DNA from: Acanthosepion lycidas | Lineage: Eukaryota; Mollusca; Cephalopoda; Sepiida; Sepiidae | Direction of reading: 5' to 3' | DNA length: 64,000 nt | Assembly: GCA_963932145.1 (NCBI GenBank) | Contig: OZ010616.1 | Coordinates: 56,424,431 to 56,488,430, forward strand | Part shown: piece by piece, positions 1-13,946 of the stretch | How positions within the stretch are numbered: the first letter of the stretch is position 1 | How the letters are laid out: every line of letters starts with the position of its first letter | The notes under the pieces: model-generated | What the model saw: only the letters and a program-made list of their open reading frames with translations | Told to the model about the DNA's origin: nothing | Database searches by the model: none | Made by a program: the position numbers and the translations under genes

Positions 1-1469
1 TAACTTCTATGCATGTTTGTTTTCAGGAAATTGGGATAAGTTTTCATATCTAATCTGCTGCTTATGAAATTCAAAACTATCTATTTTTACAAATTCATAT
101 GCACATTTTATTTCCACAGACATGCCTGCTGAATGTTTTAACTGTTTTTTGTGTTTTAGATAGCAAAATGTTCATTCCATCATAAATAATACTTATGTTA
201 AGAAATTTATTTTACTATTTCCTTAGTTTGTGACCAACTAACCATTGTCACATATCTGCCATTAGGACAACAATCAGTGGAAAGCTTTAACATTTTGGAA
301 TATATTTTTTTAGAACATCAAATTTTTTCTTTTAATACATGAAGCTAATAACAAAGTGGAAACATGTAAAATGAATCTCTGGGAAAAGAAAAAAACAGAT
401 TATAGAATGCTTGGGAAATCTTGAGACATCTGTCAAGTTCTTGTTTGGTAATATAATAGTCCATCTTCGTTTGGTGTTTAGACAAATTTTGTTCTCTGCA
501 ATTGTATCTGCCACTGCTAATTTTCTTTTACTGACAAGTCAATTTGTTTCTACAGTTGAAGATAAATAGTGAATCCAGTGGAACCAATTGGTTTCAATTC
601 TTTCATGTAGCTAAAGTCTAAATTTCTTCAGGTATCAACTCATTGTCACCACATTAATCTTCAGTCTTGAGTACTGGGATAGGTGGAATCTCAGTGAAAG
701 TCAATATTTTTGTAATTAATGACATTTTATCTTGAAAGTTATTAATGTCTATTCAAGCCCCCCTCAAACGTGTCTGTAATGATTTCAGTAAAACTAATAA
801 GCTTAAAATTTTAAGGACAAAAATATAACTTGTACTCATATGTTTAAGTCAGGATGTTGGAATGTAAGCATAAATAATATATTTCCCTGTAAATATTGGC
901 TGAACATGTGAGGTACTGCTCTCTGGAAAATTATATATAAACCTACCCAGCCATTTGTGTTAGTTTGTGAGTTCTGCTGCTGATGGTGTCTCATGTCACC
1001 ATTATTTATAAAATTGTAATGTTTCTTCAATTTAAGATTTGTTAAGTTATTAATATTCCAAGACCTGTAGATTCTAGAATGCATAAGCTGAAACATACCA
1101 GCAACAAAAAGAATAAGTTTAGTTGTCAAGATTTTGAAATCATTTTCCAGTGTTCATTTTTAAAAAATATTATACATTGATTTTTATTTATTTATTTATT
1201 TATTTTTTTACTTATCTGTCACATTGAAGAGAATCCTTTATTTGAATTTGATTTATGGGTTTATGTTCTTAACATCTTTCAAAAATATTTGAAAATGCAT
1301 AGCCTTTTAATTATCTGCATCACAATTGATGTATTCTATATTTCTACACTCTTTTAGGAATTCAACTTTTAACTCTCTGTGACTCAAATTTAAGTTTCTA
1401 ACATACATTTTTCACTTGCATACTTTCAAAGCTTCCAATTTGAAACAGAACACTTTTACTGATGGAAGG

Positions 1470-1470
<1 letters not shown>
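1..1470. other. Intron or upstream AT-rich sequence, nothing recognised
   Basis: AT-rich non-coding sequence with short T tracts and a (TTTA)n run near 1184-1204. Short open frames on the minus strand at 332-514 and 836-1129 have no recognisable composition or motif. If the gene model is right this is the intron ahead of the exon at 3193. Confidence 0.6.
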
Positions 1471-1472
<2 letters not shown>

Positions 1473-1505
<33 letters not shown>

Positions 1506-1516
1506 CATACATACAT
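1473..1516. repeat. (AT)n then (ACAT)n microsatellite
   Basis: About 14 AT units followed by about four ACAT units, directly upstream of a retrotransposon relic. Confidence 0.95.
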
Positions 1517-2200
1517 TTCGGCAAACTTCGCCATCGCTTGTGGAATGAACAGGGTGTTCGACTGTATATGAAAATTTGGGTTTACAGAGCTGTTGTACTT
1601 GCCATCATTTTGTATGGCTCAGTCGTGGACTCCATATAGGTACCATATACACCAGCTGAATGTTTTCCATAAAAGCTGTCTGCTTTCCATAAAAGCTGTC
1701 TGCGTGCAATCTGTGAAGTTAAGCTTCAAGATAGGACATCTAATGTAGACATGTTTAACAGGTGTAATATTGGAGGAATCAAGACTTTTATCATACAGTC
1801 TCAGTTACGGTGGACTGGTCATGTCTTTAGAATGTCTGATGACAGGATACCCAAGATCCTAATGTACAGCCAGTTAGATCAGGGATGCAGGAATGTAGGA
1901 TGCCCATGGCTAAGATACAAAAACAAGCTGAAAAGCAACTTGTCAGCAGTCAATATACCACATAACACCCTTGAGCACTTAGCTTTGGAGCGGGTAGAAT
2001 GGAGATCAACATATTTTAGTGGACTCAGCAATTTTCAATCTGCTTGTCTGAATCATCTTCAAGAAGCGAGAGCAAGATCTAAAAGGTCAGCCAATCTAAC
2101 AGTGATCTCATTTCACAATCCTCACACTTGCTCCATATGTGGCCTCCTTTGTAAATCACTAGCAGGTCTTAAATGCCACTTAAGATTATCACATAACTGA
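1517..2200 (+). mobile_element. Non-LTR retrotransposon (LINE) relic, C-terminal part of reverse transcriptase ORF
   Basis: The translation in shifting frames reads like the thumb and tail of an animal LINE reverse transcriptase: FGKLRHRLWNEQGVRLYMK, VYRAVVLAIILYGS, then SQLRWTGHVFRMSDDRIPK and the terminal zinc-finger-like CSICGLLCKSLAGLKCHLR followed by LSH. The last 149 codons (1751-2200) are open. A stop after the LYGS motif (about 1635), a frameshift, and a 20-base tandem duplication (TTTCCATAAAAGCTGTCTGC, about 1670-1703) show it is dead. Such 5'-truncated copies are common in mollusc genomes. It sits in the sense orientation of the host gene. Confidence 0.85.
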
Positions 2201-2254
2201 ATCAATAAGCTGTCAGATGCTCATACATCAAAACCGACGGGAGAGTCTATTATT

Positions 2255-2276
2255 ATTATTATTATATGTTATTATA

Positions 2277-2319
<43 letters not shown>
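2255..2319. repeat. (TTA)n and (TA)n microsatellite
   Basis: ATT repeats merge into about 22 TA units; it follows the LINE 3' end and may have grown from its tail. Confidence 0.9.
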
Positions 2320-2321
<2 letters not shown>

Positions 2322-3045
2322 AACCTTCAGGTTATAATTTTTATCAATCCTTAGCAAGTCTAGTGAAGACACTTTTTTATATTTTATTTATCTTGAAGTA
2401 ATGTTTTACGAAAAAAATCTTCCTACAGACTTTATTAAAGGAATTTTATTACAATGTAACTATAGCATAAAACTTTCCACTTTAATAGTTGAAGATTAGC
2501 TGTACTGGTGCCTTTTCCTATTCGGTCATTTTCTGGTGGGGGAAAAAAACACACTCAAAATATAAAGAAATGAATACAAAATGGGACTCTATTATAATTA
2601 AAGACTATCACTTTTGTCTGTACAATATGAGGAAAGTATTAAAGTGTATACCATGCTAATTACAATTGACTAGATACAGTTTTCAGGTCAAAAGTTATTA
2701 TACAGTACATTAATTTTTAAAATAGCTGCTTAAGCATATATTTTAAGTTTTATTTGTGATTTATTTTAATGCTTTGAAATATAATTAAGTTGTAAAAACA
2801 AAATTAAAATTCTCTTCGTTTTATGTAGTTCTAGTATTCTTGTTTTCGATCTTAATAAAAGCAAAATTTTAATTTATAGGCGTGAAATTTTGTTAGTTTA
2901 TGCATGGAAGAAATTAATGCTGCTTTAAACATTTTTTTTTTCCATGCGTGCCTATGACTATTGTTGTATATTGTAAAATGATATTTAAAAATCTGTTTTA
3001 AGTGTGTATCATTGCTTACATGCTGATATAAATTGTGGTTGTATA
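2320..3045. other. Intronic AT-rich sequence
   Basis: No reading frame or repeat family recognised. Confidence 0.6.
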
Positions 3046-3047
3046 TG

Positions 3048-3087
3048 TGTGTATATATAATATAATATATATATATATATATATATA
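3048..3087. repeat. (TA)n microsatellite
   Basis: About 17 imperfect TA units about 105 bases upstream of the candidate exon at 3193. Confidence 0.9.
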
Positions 3088-3192
3088 GGTTGGAATGAGC
3101 ATTTTGAAATGTCTCCGTTGCCTGCTGTGTTATTTTAATGCTTGTTCCATTTTTAATCTTTTTATTTCCTGACTACCACCTGAAAACACCAG

Positions 3193-3231
3193 AGAGTGAT
3201 ATTGATAAGGAAAATGACAGAGAGTCTACTG
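3193..3231 (+). CDS. MAPK8IP3: JIP3/4 candidate 39-nt exon (acidic linker before LZII)
   Basis: Proposed small exon between an AG ending at 3192 and a strong donor (G|GTATGT at 3232). A pyrimidine-rich tract lies about 20-50 bases upstream of the acceptor. It reads [12 protein letters not shown] after a shared first codon, an acidic and polar sequence like the linker before LZII in the family. It ends one base into a codon, which is the phase needed by both the 18-nt microexon at 16753 and the exon at 24256. Its length is a multiple of three, so it could be skipped without a frameshift. The acceptor has an AC-rich rather than pyrimidine-rich last 20 bases, so the start could lie further upstream. 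No strong residue-level match to vertebrate JIP proteins is claimed for this piece. Confidence 0.5.
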
Positions 3232-6200
3232 GTATGTTTCTACCCTGTTTTCTCCTGCTTACGGGGTACTGCTTCTGTTGGCTTGCTTTGGGTTTATTTT
3301 TTAAATTTTTTTATTTCCTTTTTAGGAATATTTTAATTTATGACTAACCGCTTTTTATAACTGATGTTTTTTTTTTTTTCGTTTGGTGGTGTTTTTTCTC
3401 TTTTTCTTTTTTTATTTCTCCTCTCATCAAATTGTATAAGATCTTAAAAGGATCTTATTTTACTTACATTTTACAAATGATGTATGTATTTTTTTTTATT
3501 GAGCCAGTATAAAGGAAAGTTTAGACATTTTTAATTTTATCATTTTATCATGTACTATTTGAAATTTAAATATAAATATTAAAGCAAATACATTGGTTTT
3601 AGAAAAGTGTTATATATTTGTGAATATGTAAATACTTGTTATTTGACATATAAAGATATACATAATATATATAAACACAAGTCATGCTTATAAACAGCAA
3701 TAATGCTTGCAATGAAGACTTCTTTAGAGGATATCCTTAATCGAGGTTGCCCCTACAGTACCTGATCTACCCAGTTCACAATGTAAGAATTTCTGGTTCA
3801 CCTTACAATTAACTTTTTTTCCCTGTTCCACACTGATAAGAAATGACAATATATAAACTGCCCAGCATCTTGAAACTCTTAGCTGAAAAGTCAAGTGTGT
3901 ACTAAATCTGTAAATCTTCCATTTTCATAAGTAGCAAAAATTTGTACTTTTACTTCCTAGAATATATATTTTTATATTAGTATAGCATTTGAACTTTTAA
4001 TTTTTCAGCATCTTTTATCATCAAAACCTTTTTTATGTTAGTAGCTTTACTTGATGTTTGTGGTTGTTGGTTCATGTTCCTTGTTTTTGCTGTATAACAG
4101 TTGTAGCAAGATGCTTGTTCTGCTTAATGTAGTGAATCCCTTCAACTCCTATATCCATTTTGTGTCCTCTGCTATATTAAGTATATGTTTATTCAAGAGT
4201 CAAGGTTTTTTTTTTTTTCTTTTTTTTTTTTTTATCACAGTCTTCTGCATTGTAATATAATTTTTATTAATAATACAAAAAAAAAACAAAAACAATATGA
4301 AATTATGAAATAAATCATAATGCTTTTGCCATCTGGTACAAAGTTTGTATTCAAAAATTTTAATTATGTCAGTGTGAGATTTCACTTGATCTTGACAGGA
4401 GAAAATCTTTCTTTTGAAAGTTTTCAAGAGTATGTTTCACTAAGGTATAGGCACTTATAGGCAGATCATTTGAAACTGCTGATTTCTTGCTTTAAACATC
4501 ATTTATAATGTCTTAAAACATTTCCTAATGCATAGTAAAATCCAGAAACATTTATTCTTGCTTTCTGAATCCATATATTCATATAATCATTTAGTACAAA
4601 TTTGGTCATCCTGAAAGTGTATTGAATTTAGTTTAAAATTGGTCTAGCTCTATACTTTGGTGTGGATTCTGTCTTCTAGTTTCCAATGCTTTTTTTCCCC
4701 CCCTTAATGTATGCTTTCTGCAAAAGCTTCTAAAAGAGCAATAGAATTTCAATTTTTTTGTAGAACTTTTCCAACTAACTACTTGTTCTTGGTCTTTTTT
4801 TTCCCCCTGATATCATGTTACATTTGATGCAGTTTTAAGTGAAGTTTTAAAGTCTATTTTCAGTGGAGTTTCTCGGTTTGCGGGTAGACACATATTCTTT
4901 CAAAGTTCATTTTTTATTTTAATTTTTAAATTTTTTTTTATACGCCACTTCTTAATGTCTCTACTTGTTTTATTCTTAATTGTAGTTCATATTTCAATAG
5001 CTTCTCTTTAGGTGTTGATATTTTAATTTTTTATGTAACTAATTTTTTTTTCTCCCTAAAAATAATTTTAGTATGATGCATGTGTTGTGTCATTTAATAC
5101 AATTTCTATACAAGTTTCACACCAACCTGTCAACCAAATGAATGCTTCTATCAGCTTCCTGACATATTGATAGTCGGGTTGTGATATGTGGTACTTATTC
5201 TGACAATTGGTTCCTTTTACTAAATTACCTTTACTAAATCTTTCAGTATGAGTTACTGTTAGCTAACTTAGGCATCCTATTTTAGTGTAATAGATTTTTT
5301 ATTTCTTTTGCATTACTTGACAGTACCAATTTCTGTATCCTTCACAATTGAAGATCTGGTAATTTCCTATATAGTTTATTTCTATTGAATTATACATTAC
5401 AAAGAAATGAATTGTCTTATTTTGATGTGTTTCAATGGATTGATTTAAATGTAGAAAGAAAAATGAGAACATAAATTCTTGAACAACTCAATAGGGGAGA
5501 AAAAAAATTTCTATAAATGTAAAGATAGTTTAACTTGAGAATTCTACAATATAAGTTAGTGATGATGAATCTGAAACACATTCCAGATGTCAAATAGTCT
5601 TTATTTTTTTATTTTTATTTTTTGGTATTAAATTTTCTAAATAGGTTTTATGGTAAGCTGTATGATTAAGATATTTTTACAATGCTAACATTATTTTTTG
5701 TTTTTTAATTTAGCTTTTATTTTTGTATTAAGTTTTTTCCGTATACAAAGAAAAAAATAAAAGAAAATGTTCTACCATATTAGATAATTCATAATTTTAT
5801 TCAGATTTTGCTTTGCCTGTTAAAATTTTGGTTTGGAAAAAGTAAAACTTTGTCTCTTGGATACAATATTATTTATTTTGACTTTTCACATTAACTTAAA
5901 ATAAACTTTAAGCGATTTGCTGATGATTGCTCATTATCTTTAATCTTAAAATTATGGTCAATTTTTCTAATTGGTTACATTATTCATTTTAATTCTACTC
6001 AAATGTCAATGCTTGGATATATTTTTTTAGAAACATTTAATTTTTTTTATCAATTCAGAAATTGTTGCTTTATTTATGTAGTTTAAGTTTTTGATCACAA
6101 AGAAACATAGTGTAAAATATTTAGGTTAGTTAAAGATGTCACTTATTTTAGGATTTTATATTTTAATTTTAAAATCTTGTGGATATTTTTCTCCAATTAA

Positions 6201-9200
6201 ACCTGATTTTATTCAGTAAATATAAATTTTATGTTTAATGTTTCACTTGAATAGTTATAAAAAAATGATTTATTTGGAAGTTACATTTGGGTAGTATTTA
6301 CAAACATTATTTTTCTTTTATTAATGGTTAAAGATCTTTGATACTTTAAAAAAAAAAATTAAAATGTATGATTTACCTGGCCAAAAAAATAAATGCTTTT
6401 CCTTAAGGATGGTAAAATGAGGTTATATCCTATTTTGCATTTTAACTGAAGCACTTTTGTTTACAGCCATTTTTTTTTTTTTTCTAAAATATTGCTTTTT
6501 TTTTTTTTTTTAATAATTTATGATTAAATGTGTTTTAGCTATCACAAGTCCCATTAGAAATACCTTGAAAATATTTGTGATATTTCAAGTGTTTGAGGTA
6601 AATTTAGAGATTCATTTTTTTTTTTTCTTTTTTTTTTTTTTTAACTAATCAGATATAAATTTAGAAAATCAATCTTTTCTTTTCTAATGTTGTGTATATT
6701 AGGAATATTAAGTTATCTCACTTTTACTAAATGAGACAATTTATACTAATTTCAATTGAAGAGTCAGAAAAGAATTATTTTTATGCTAATGAGGTTTTAT
6801 TTACTACTTTAATGACTCATAACCTGTTGCAAACAGACTGAAAACTTACATTTATTGGATTCAGTGCATGTAAAATGGTCTTGTTTTATTCAAGGGTTAA
6901 AGATTTCACTTGCTTCTTTTAGAACTGGTTCCTTCATGTATACATACACAAACGTGTTTTGTTAATGACAACTGATAAGGTACTGCAGTTAACTTTTCTT
7001 ATTTAATTTTTCTTGTGTTTGTACAAATGTTTTCTTTTCTGGATGCACTGTGTGTAAAAACTGTCCAAAAATTCTACATATCCGAGCACTTTCAGCTATT
7101 CTTTTAATCATTATGAAGAGTGTGTTGGTTGTTTGTTTCTATTTTATTTTATTTATTTATTTATTTTTTTTTTAACTAATTATGTAGGATTTTTTTTATG
7201 TATGTATCTGAAGTTATAGGAATGTTTTATTTTTTAAACAATGGTAACATGGTCGGCACAATGTTCATAGTTAATGTTATTGAGTGTTGGTTTTTCTTTT
7301 TTTATTATTAGGGCTTCTATTATTTAAAAAAATTTTTTTACACATGTATGAGGCTATTGTACTTGTATTTTCTACTAGTATGTTTCGGATATGCAGAACA
7401 TTTGGACAGTTTTTTTAAACGTATTGCGTCCAGAAAAGAAAACACTTGTACAAACAAAAGCAAAATTAAATAAAAAGCTTGTTCACAGGAGCTTGTCAGT
7501 TGTCTTTAACAAAACATTTATAAAAGGATTGTTGCCTAAATACACTATATATATATACTGGTTATGGGTCAACGAAAAGTAGGTGAATGACAAAATTGAA
7601 AAGTGATTTTATTCTGAAAGGGAACTTCTGCAGGCTAATGTTTTTATTAGTGGAATCAGTTATGAATAATCTTCACTTTCTACCACCTTCTCCTTTTACT
7701 TATAAAACACTTCATTCATCATAACCATTTTAAGAGTGACATTTCAGCTTTGTGCACGGTGTATAGTATAAAAAAAGGGCAGCAGAATAAATGTGTATAG
7801 AAAAGGGACACAACAAACTTTTTTTACAGTTTACTTAAAAAAAAAACCCATTAAAACTGATGCTCAGACTTTAAATTTAAGTTTTGATATTTGATGTAAT
7901 GCAGATTTTTCTCATACACTGAAAATATATATATCTTTTCATGTTTCAGTAAACCATTCACTGGTGTTTGTGTATATGTTCATTCACCTTCCTCCCCTTT
8001 TATGTAAAAGACCAAGCTTATAAAGTTCATTAAGTCACTAAAAAGGTTTTCTGTTTTGTCATTCACTTGCCTCTCCTCCACACACTTTTCTCTCTATAAA
8101 GGTGGGGGTTGTTGAAACCTACTGTCCAACCTACTTCCTAAAATCTGACCAGACATCAGAATGTCTGGAATCCTTTCTTGGCTGGGCTGACAAATCACAC
8201 AAACACTGACTCACTCAACACCCTTATTTTGTGTATATATCTTTTGGATTACAGTAGTCTGTCATGGCTACTGAGTTTGGTGACATTTAATATTACTATG
8301 TTGTATTTCTGTTATAATGTTTTTGATAAAAATTAATAAATTTGTTTGAATAAAATGGGCTGTACCACAGCCCACTTATATATATGGCACCACATGTCAC
8401 ATTTCAGGCTAATTTCTAACAGGTCTATTTAGTTTATAGTCAGTTTATCTGTTTTTATCTAAAAACTGTCCAAAAATACACAAACAGGTTTTTTTTTCTT
8501 TAAACAGAAAAATTAAAGATTGTAAACAAACAAAAAAATTTATTAAAGAATTAAGCAGTAATATAAAACAAATACAAGTAGAAAAACTTACCAACAGTTT
8601 CTCTATAAATCAATTTTCTTTTGACCTTTTCCTTTTTTCTAAAACATTCTCCAATAGTTTTTCAAACATCATCCAATGAAAACTTTCTCTTGTAAAATAT
8701 ATTCACAATTTTTGCTATAAAATGAAATCCTTTTTCAGTGTGTTGTTCACAAGTAAAAACATATTTTGGAGAATGTTTCTAAAATTCTTTTAGCGGACTC
8801 TTGTAGTGGATTCAATAAGTTTTACAATATATTTATCTGCATAGTCAAGTATAGCAAAACAAGCACAAACTCTGCCATTTGGCTAGATGGAATCATAATA
8901 CCTTGAGAAAGTCAGAAGTACTGCTTCTCTGTAGCATCAGCACTATCATTGCCTACCATGACTAGGGAACACATGTCACATTGAAAACGTTTAATTTTTT
9001 TTTTAATTTTCTCTAATAAAAAGATGGTAGTGGAAATTTTTCCAGAAGTAATTTGTAGGCTTGTTGAGACATAGTACAGTAGTAAGGCATAATGTATTAG
9101 TTCTGCAGAAAATGGAGGATGGTAATGTCTATTTTGTAATTCTTTTAGAATTGAGTATGATTGTTCTTCCACCACATTTTGTATGTAGTTTGGAAAATTT

Positions 9201-11565
9201 TCTAATATGTTAAAACTTGTGAGTTTAGCATTATGTCCCAGTATAAACCACTGTGGTAACGATATAGGAGTTTCATTGCGCTGGAGCTGGATGAGAAGGT
9301 TTTGGTCAATGCAAATACATTCTTTTATAGATGGAAAATGTATTTCATAATCAAAGACTATTCTGTAAATTAGAATATAATCTTCTCTCTTTTTTTTTTT
9401 TTTTTTTTTAAAATTCAAAACCATTAGGACAACACTTTGCTTCTTCCAATTGAAATTCCAGCTGAAATAAAATCATGTAATTCATAATTGGACCAGTCAG
9501 TGTTTTGGAGGCTTTCTGAATTCCCTTGTATTCGGCAAGAGACGGTTTTCATATTTTTTCTGAATGTATTGTAGGTATTGGATATAAATACCAATTCACT
9601 TTTTATTTTCCTTTCAAAATAAATTTCTCTTCAAAATATTTCACACAGGGAACTGAATTTTTCATAGGAAACCAATCAATACGATTAACAAATTTTATCC
9701 ATTTTTCTATGAGGTCAGATTTTCCAAGAGGAAAAGAAAATGTTGGTACTTTTTCACTGTTAACATATCTGCTAGAACAACCAATTGAAAATCATAAAAG
9801 CGAGGTAACTCACAGCTGTTTATAATTTGTGGAGTAGTGTAAAAAAAAAAGTACAAATATACATTTTAGTGTTAAATGTGTCTAGGGAATTGAAATAATG
9901 TTTGATAAATTCTATATAATTGCACATTGTTAATTTCTGTTTTAAGAATTCAATTTTTAAAGTTATCTCCCTTTTCGATTATCACTTTTCTAAACGCCCA
10001 TTCATTTCGTTTTTTTTTTTTTTGAAAGGCTTTAATCCGAAAGGGAAGGGATACTTTAAAATTGAATTGCCATGGCTGTACCATGTGCAATTATAGAAAC
10101 TTGACTTACTTGACTTTTCAAAATCTGAAATGGCAGTAATGTTATATATTATAGTTTTTTTTTTTTTGTTTTTTTTTGTTTTTTATCATTTGTGTATGAA
10201 TAACAACATAAACGAAATCTAGTTAACAGTAATAACAAATAAATATTTTGATTGTTGTGCAATTCTCATAATTGTTCATATCAATCAATTTAAACCTACT
10301 AAATGTGACAATTGAGCTATTTTTTTTTAATCTTCTAAACATTATTATTGAACTAGAATTTAAATTAACATTTAAGACTTTTAGGGGTTCACTTGGACTC
10401 CATTATGTACAGTATTTGAAAGTGAAAGAGTTAATTTTGGTTTATTAAGGAAATTCTGTTAAGTTTGTAATCAGTTATCAGAAGGTACAATATTTAAATA
10501 TAGAGGGTAAGCCATGATGTAACAAATTTTGCTTGATTACCAAAGAAATGTGGTGAATTTATGTCATTTCTCTTAACTAATTCCTAGATACTTATTGACA
10601 GCTGTCCTTAATTGGTCTTATTGGTAGCAGTACATTTTTTTGAGTCTAGAAAGAAATCATAAAATGATCACTTCCAATACACAATATACACAGCATCAAC
10701 TTCTTTAGATAAAGACTTTGGTATAATTAATGATGATTATTTGTAGAACAATAAGTATTTGAGCAAACCGACAAGCTTTTCTGTAATGTTTTAGTGGTCA
10801 ATAATATCTAAAAATGCAGTAGTCCTTTTCCTGCTTTATCTCTCTCGCCATAAATACTAAGATTATGTTGAAACTATACATCAAAGCATAAGCAAGATGG
10901 TACAAATAGTCTTCAAGAGTTTAGATATTTTGGTGATATTCATTATATTACTTGAAAATAATTAGTCTTAATTTGACTTATTAATTCCAACTGGTTTGCC
11001 CAAAGTCTCCTGTAGGAATCTTTGCAAACCACTTTTGGCATGTTTGATCATTCGCAGTACCTTAACTATAAACTGCACATTTTTGCATTTCTTCAAAGGA
11101 AGAAAAAAAAAAAAAAATAAACATGCTGAAAATGATCCTTATTTTTTTTTTTCCTCATTTCCAATGATAGAATTAATAAACAAAGTAAAAATTTTGAATT
11201 AAAAAAAAAAAGGGGGGAAAAGAAAAAAAAAAGTTTGCTGATATAATTGTCACAATATTTTTAAAAATTGGTTAAAATGAAATGTTCCTCATGCCATTTA
11301 TTTATTTTTAATAATAAAAACTAAATTAACTTTTTAGGACACCAAATGCTTTTAATTTTTTGGAATAATGGGGTTTAGTTTTTTTTTTTTTTTTAATAGA
11401 AATATAGTCATTGTTGGGCAAAAACCAAAAAAGTGTCTTTTGGGGTGAAAAGTACTCAACAGCATCTGCTTCTGTCTTAGGAAGATTATTTATTCATTGG
11501 GATTTTTATATAACAGACTTCTATGTAAAAAGCAGAAACAGTGTTCATTGTATTTTATCTTTCCA

Positions 11566-11622
<57 letters not shown>

Positions 11623-11931
11623 CTTAATTGCACATACAACTTTCCTGAAAGTATAATTGTAGATATATTTAACCTGAATTTTAAAACCAGTTGTCAATCG
11701 TTTATTTATCAAGTTAATTCTTTCTTTTCCTCTCTCCTCCCTCTCTTTCTTTCAATTTTCTGAAAAACAAGTTCCTATTCTTTATTTAATAATTATCTGA
11801 TCTTGGATAATGATGAACACTTTTTTAGAAAAAGAATATATATTGATAGTTAAAAAACAAACAAACCCCAAAATGTAGTAAGAATGATAGCTATAGTCTC
11901 AGCATTTGTATGCCATAGTCAAAGGTGTGTG

Positions 11932-11972
<41 letters not shown>

Positions 11973-12535
11973 AAATGTTTAGAGGTAAAAAATTTATATA
12001 TAATTTTAAAAACAAGGAATGTATTGATTTTAATTTTAAAAGTCTCTAAGGCCCTTTCAACCAACATCTCATCAGGAGACAATCGTTGGATAATTAATTA
12101 ACGAAAAGAATAGTAACGACAATAAAGAGCAAAAAGGGGGAACACGTTAAAATAACAAACAAGTGTATATACTTGTAACGAGGGGTGGGGAAATAACGTG
12201 TAAATAAATAAGCGAGGGACAGTTAAAGTATCCCCAAACAGATTAAGAGACTTTACAAATTCCTTCTGCCGGCAGAGAGAAGGTTTCCTTAATCCTATGC
12301 AGACCGATTCCAAAATCTTCAAATGATTGTTGGAATCGGCTGTATGAATAATTTTAAACCACTCTTTTTTTGTACGACTTGGCGCAGGCTATATTCTCAA
12401 CTAAGTGTTGAGCGATAGCCAATTCCATATTCATGGGGGGGAGATAGCATATTTTATCTATCTTACCAAGTCGTATTTTGGAAGGTATATGCTGATTGAT
12501 TCTGGTTTCCAAATCATTCTGATTCTGGTTTCTGG

Positions 12536-12577
<42 letters not shown>

Positions 12578-13915
12578 AACATTGAAGTGAACCCTCAGAG
12601 GTGACAGACTGTTCCATGCTAATCAGGCTTGATGCGTTTGTCCACTGTGAGTGTTGACTTCAATGTTCACTTTTATATTTATATTTACATACGCTCTATC
12701 TCTGATATTGAGCACTTTATCCTATAAATATAGCATAGCTTAAAACTATATTTCTTCTACATGTACCCCTCTGGCAAAAACATGCACACTGGTGAGCCAA
12801 CATTAAGTACTTCATTTTGATATGTTGAATGCTGCAGTTATAGGAAAGGGGGGCTATTTGAATGACTTTGATAAAAGCAAAATTGTTAGGGTTAAAAGAC
12901 TGGAAATGGTGCAATTTGTGGGGTTGCTTGTGTTCAGTTGTGGTGAGTAGTTTTGAGGATGTGTGGGAGGAATCACCAACCATTGAAAAAGCACTGGGTA
13001 GTTGTCATTGTGAGATGTGAACATATTTATATAATTTGTAATTCTATAGTCTTAAATATTAAAAGATTTAACATTGGAGATTTTATTTAAGAATTATGAT
13101 TTCAGTTTCCTGCTTAATGTCTTACCAGGAAACATTTCTATTAAAGATACTGTTATTTGTTTTTTATTTTTTAGGGATTTTTTTTCTTTTGTTTTATTTC
13201 TAAAGTTATTTTTCTTCACAATTTGACTTAGCAATCTTTAATCTTCATGCTTGCAAAAAGAAAACAAAAAAAAACAAACAAAAAACAACCCTCTACCACA
13301 AGGAGTTTTTTTTCTCTTCACAATGCTGATATTTTTTTTACTAACCTCACACCCGTAGCAATGTTTATTTACAAGATTATAAAAATGTCAACCATATACA
13401 ATGTGATATTCATTATTCTCCATTTTTTTAACACTTTCACTGCTACTCATTTGTCCAGTACTGCCCCCATCCGGCTAGCCATTTTTTAAAGAAAATGCCA
13501 AATTTCAACCTACATATTTTATTACACAGAAAACTGGCACCAGTGTGTTTTACAGCATTCCATTTTCATGGATATACCTGGGAATGACTTACCAGATCAG
13601 TAATGGGTATACACATGATATCTTTTGAAGCATTGTCCTTTGTGATTTTACGATAGATGGCGCAATGGGACACTCTTACTAGCGGTATGCAAAAACATAG
13701 ATTTCCGTACTTAGCCAGTTGGAGCAAGATAAGAAAAATGAAAATCTCCATAGTTAGCAGCGGAAGTGTTAAAAAGCCTTATTATTTGCCATTTCATAAA
13801 GAAAGAAATGTGAAAATTCTTTTTTATTCAAAACTTTTCAAAAAATTACATAGCTATCAAAATATGTAAACCATCTACAATATGATATTTACATGAACAA
13901 ATGAAAGAAATGCCT

Positions 13916-13946
<31 letters not shown>

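Larger units (their letters stand above)
11890..12620 (-). mobile_element. Penelope-like element relic, GIY-YIG endonuclease end
   Basis: Read on the minus strand from 12617 down: a frame with [15 protein letters not shown] and [19 protein letters not shown], then, after a stop and frameshift, [20 protein letters not shown] and [12 protein letters not shown]. The order (arginine-rich start, INQH, IAQHL-N-CA, LES-I-LRKPSLC-Q-E-V--L-LF) is the C-terminal endonuclease part of Penelope-like or related retroelements, which cut with a GIY-YIG nuclease. A (TA)n run interrupts the frame at 12540-12575. Downstream, CTCATCAGGAGACAATCGTT (12069-12088) resembles the terminal repeats seen near other copies. 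Two (TA)n runs flank or split the relic. Confidence 0.65.

Noticed and set aside
9526-9825. 99-codon + strand frame
   Set aside because: It is the opposite strand of the THAP domain relic, which reads convincingly on the minus strand.
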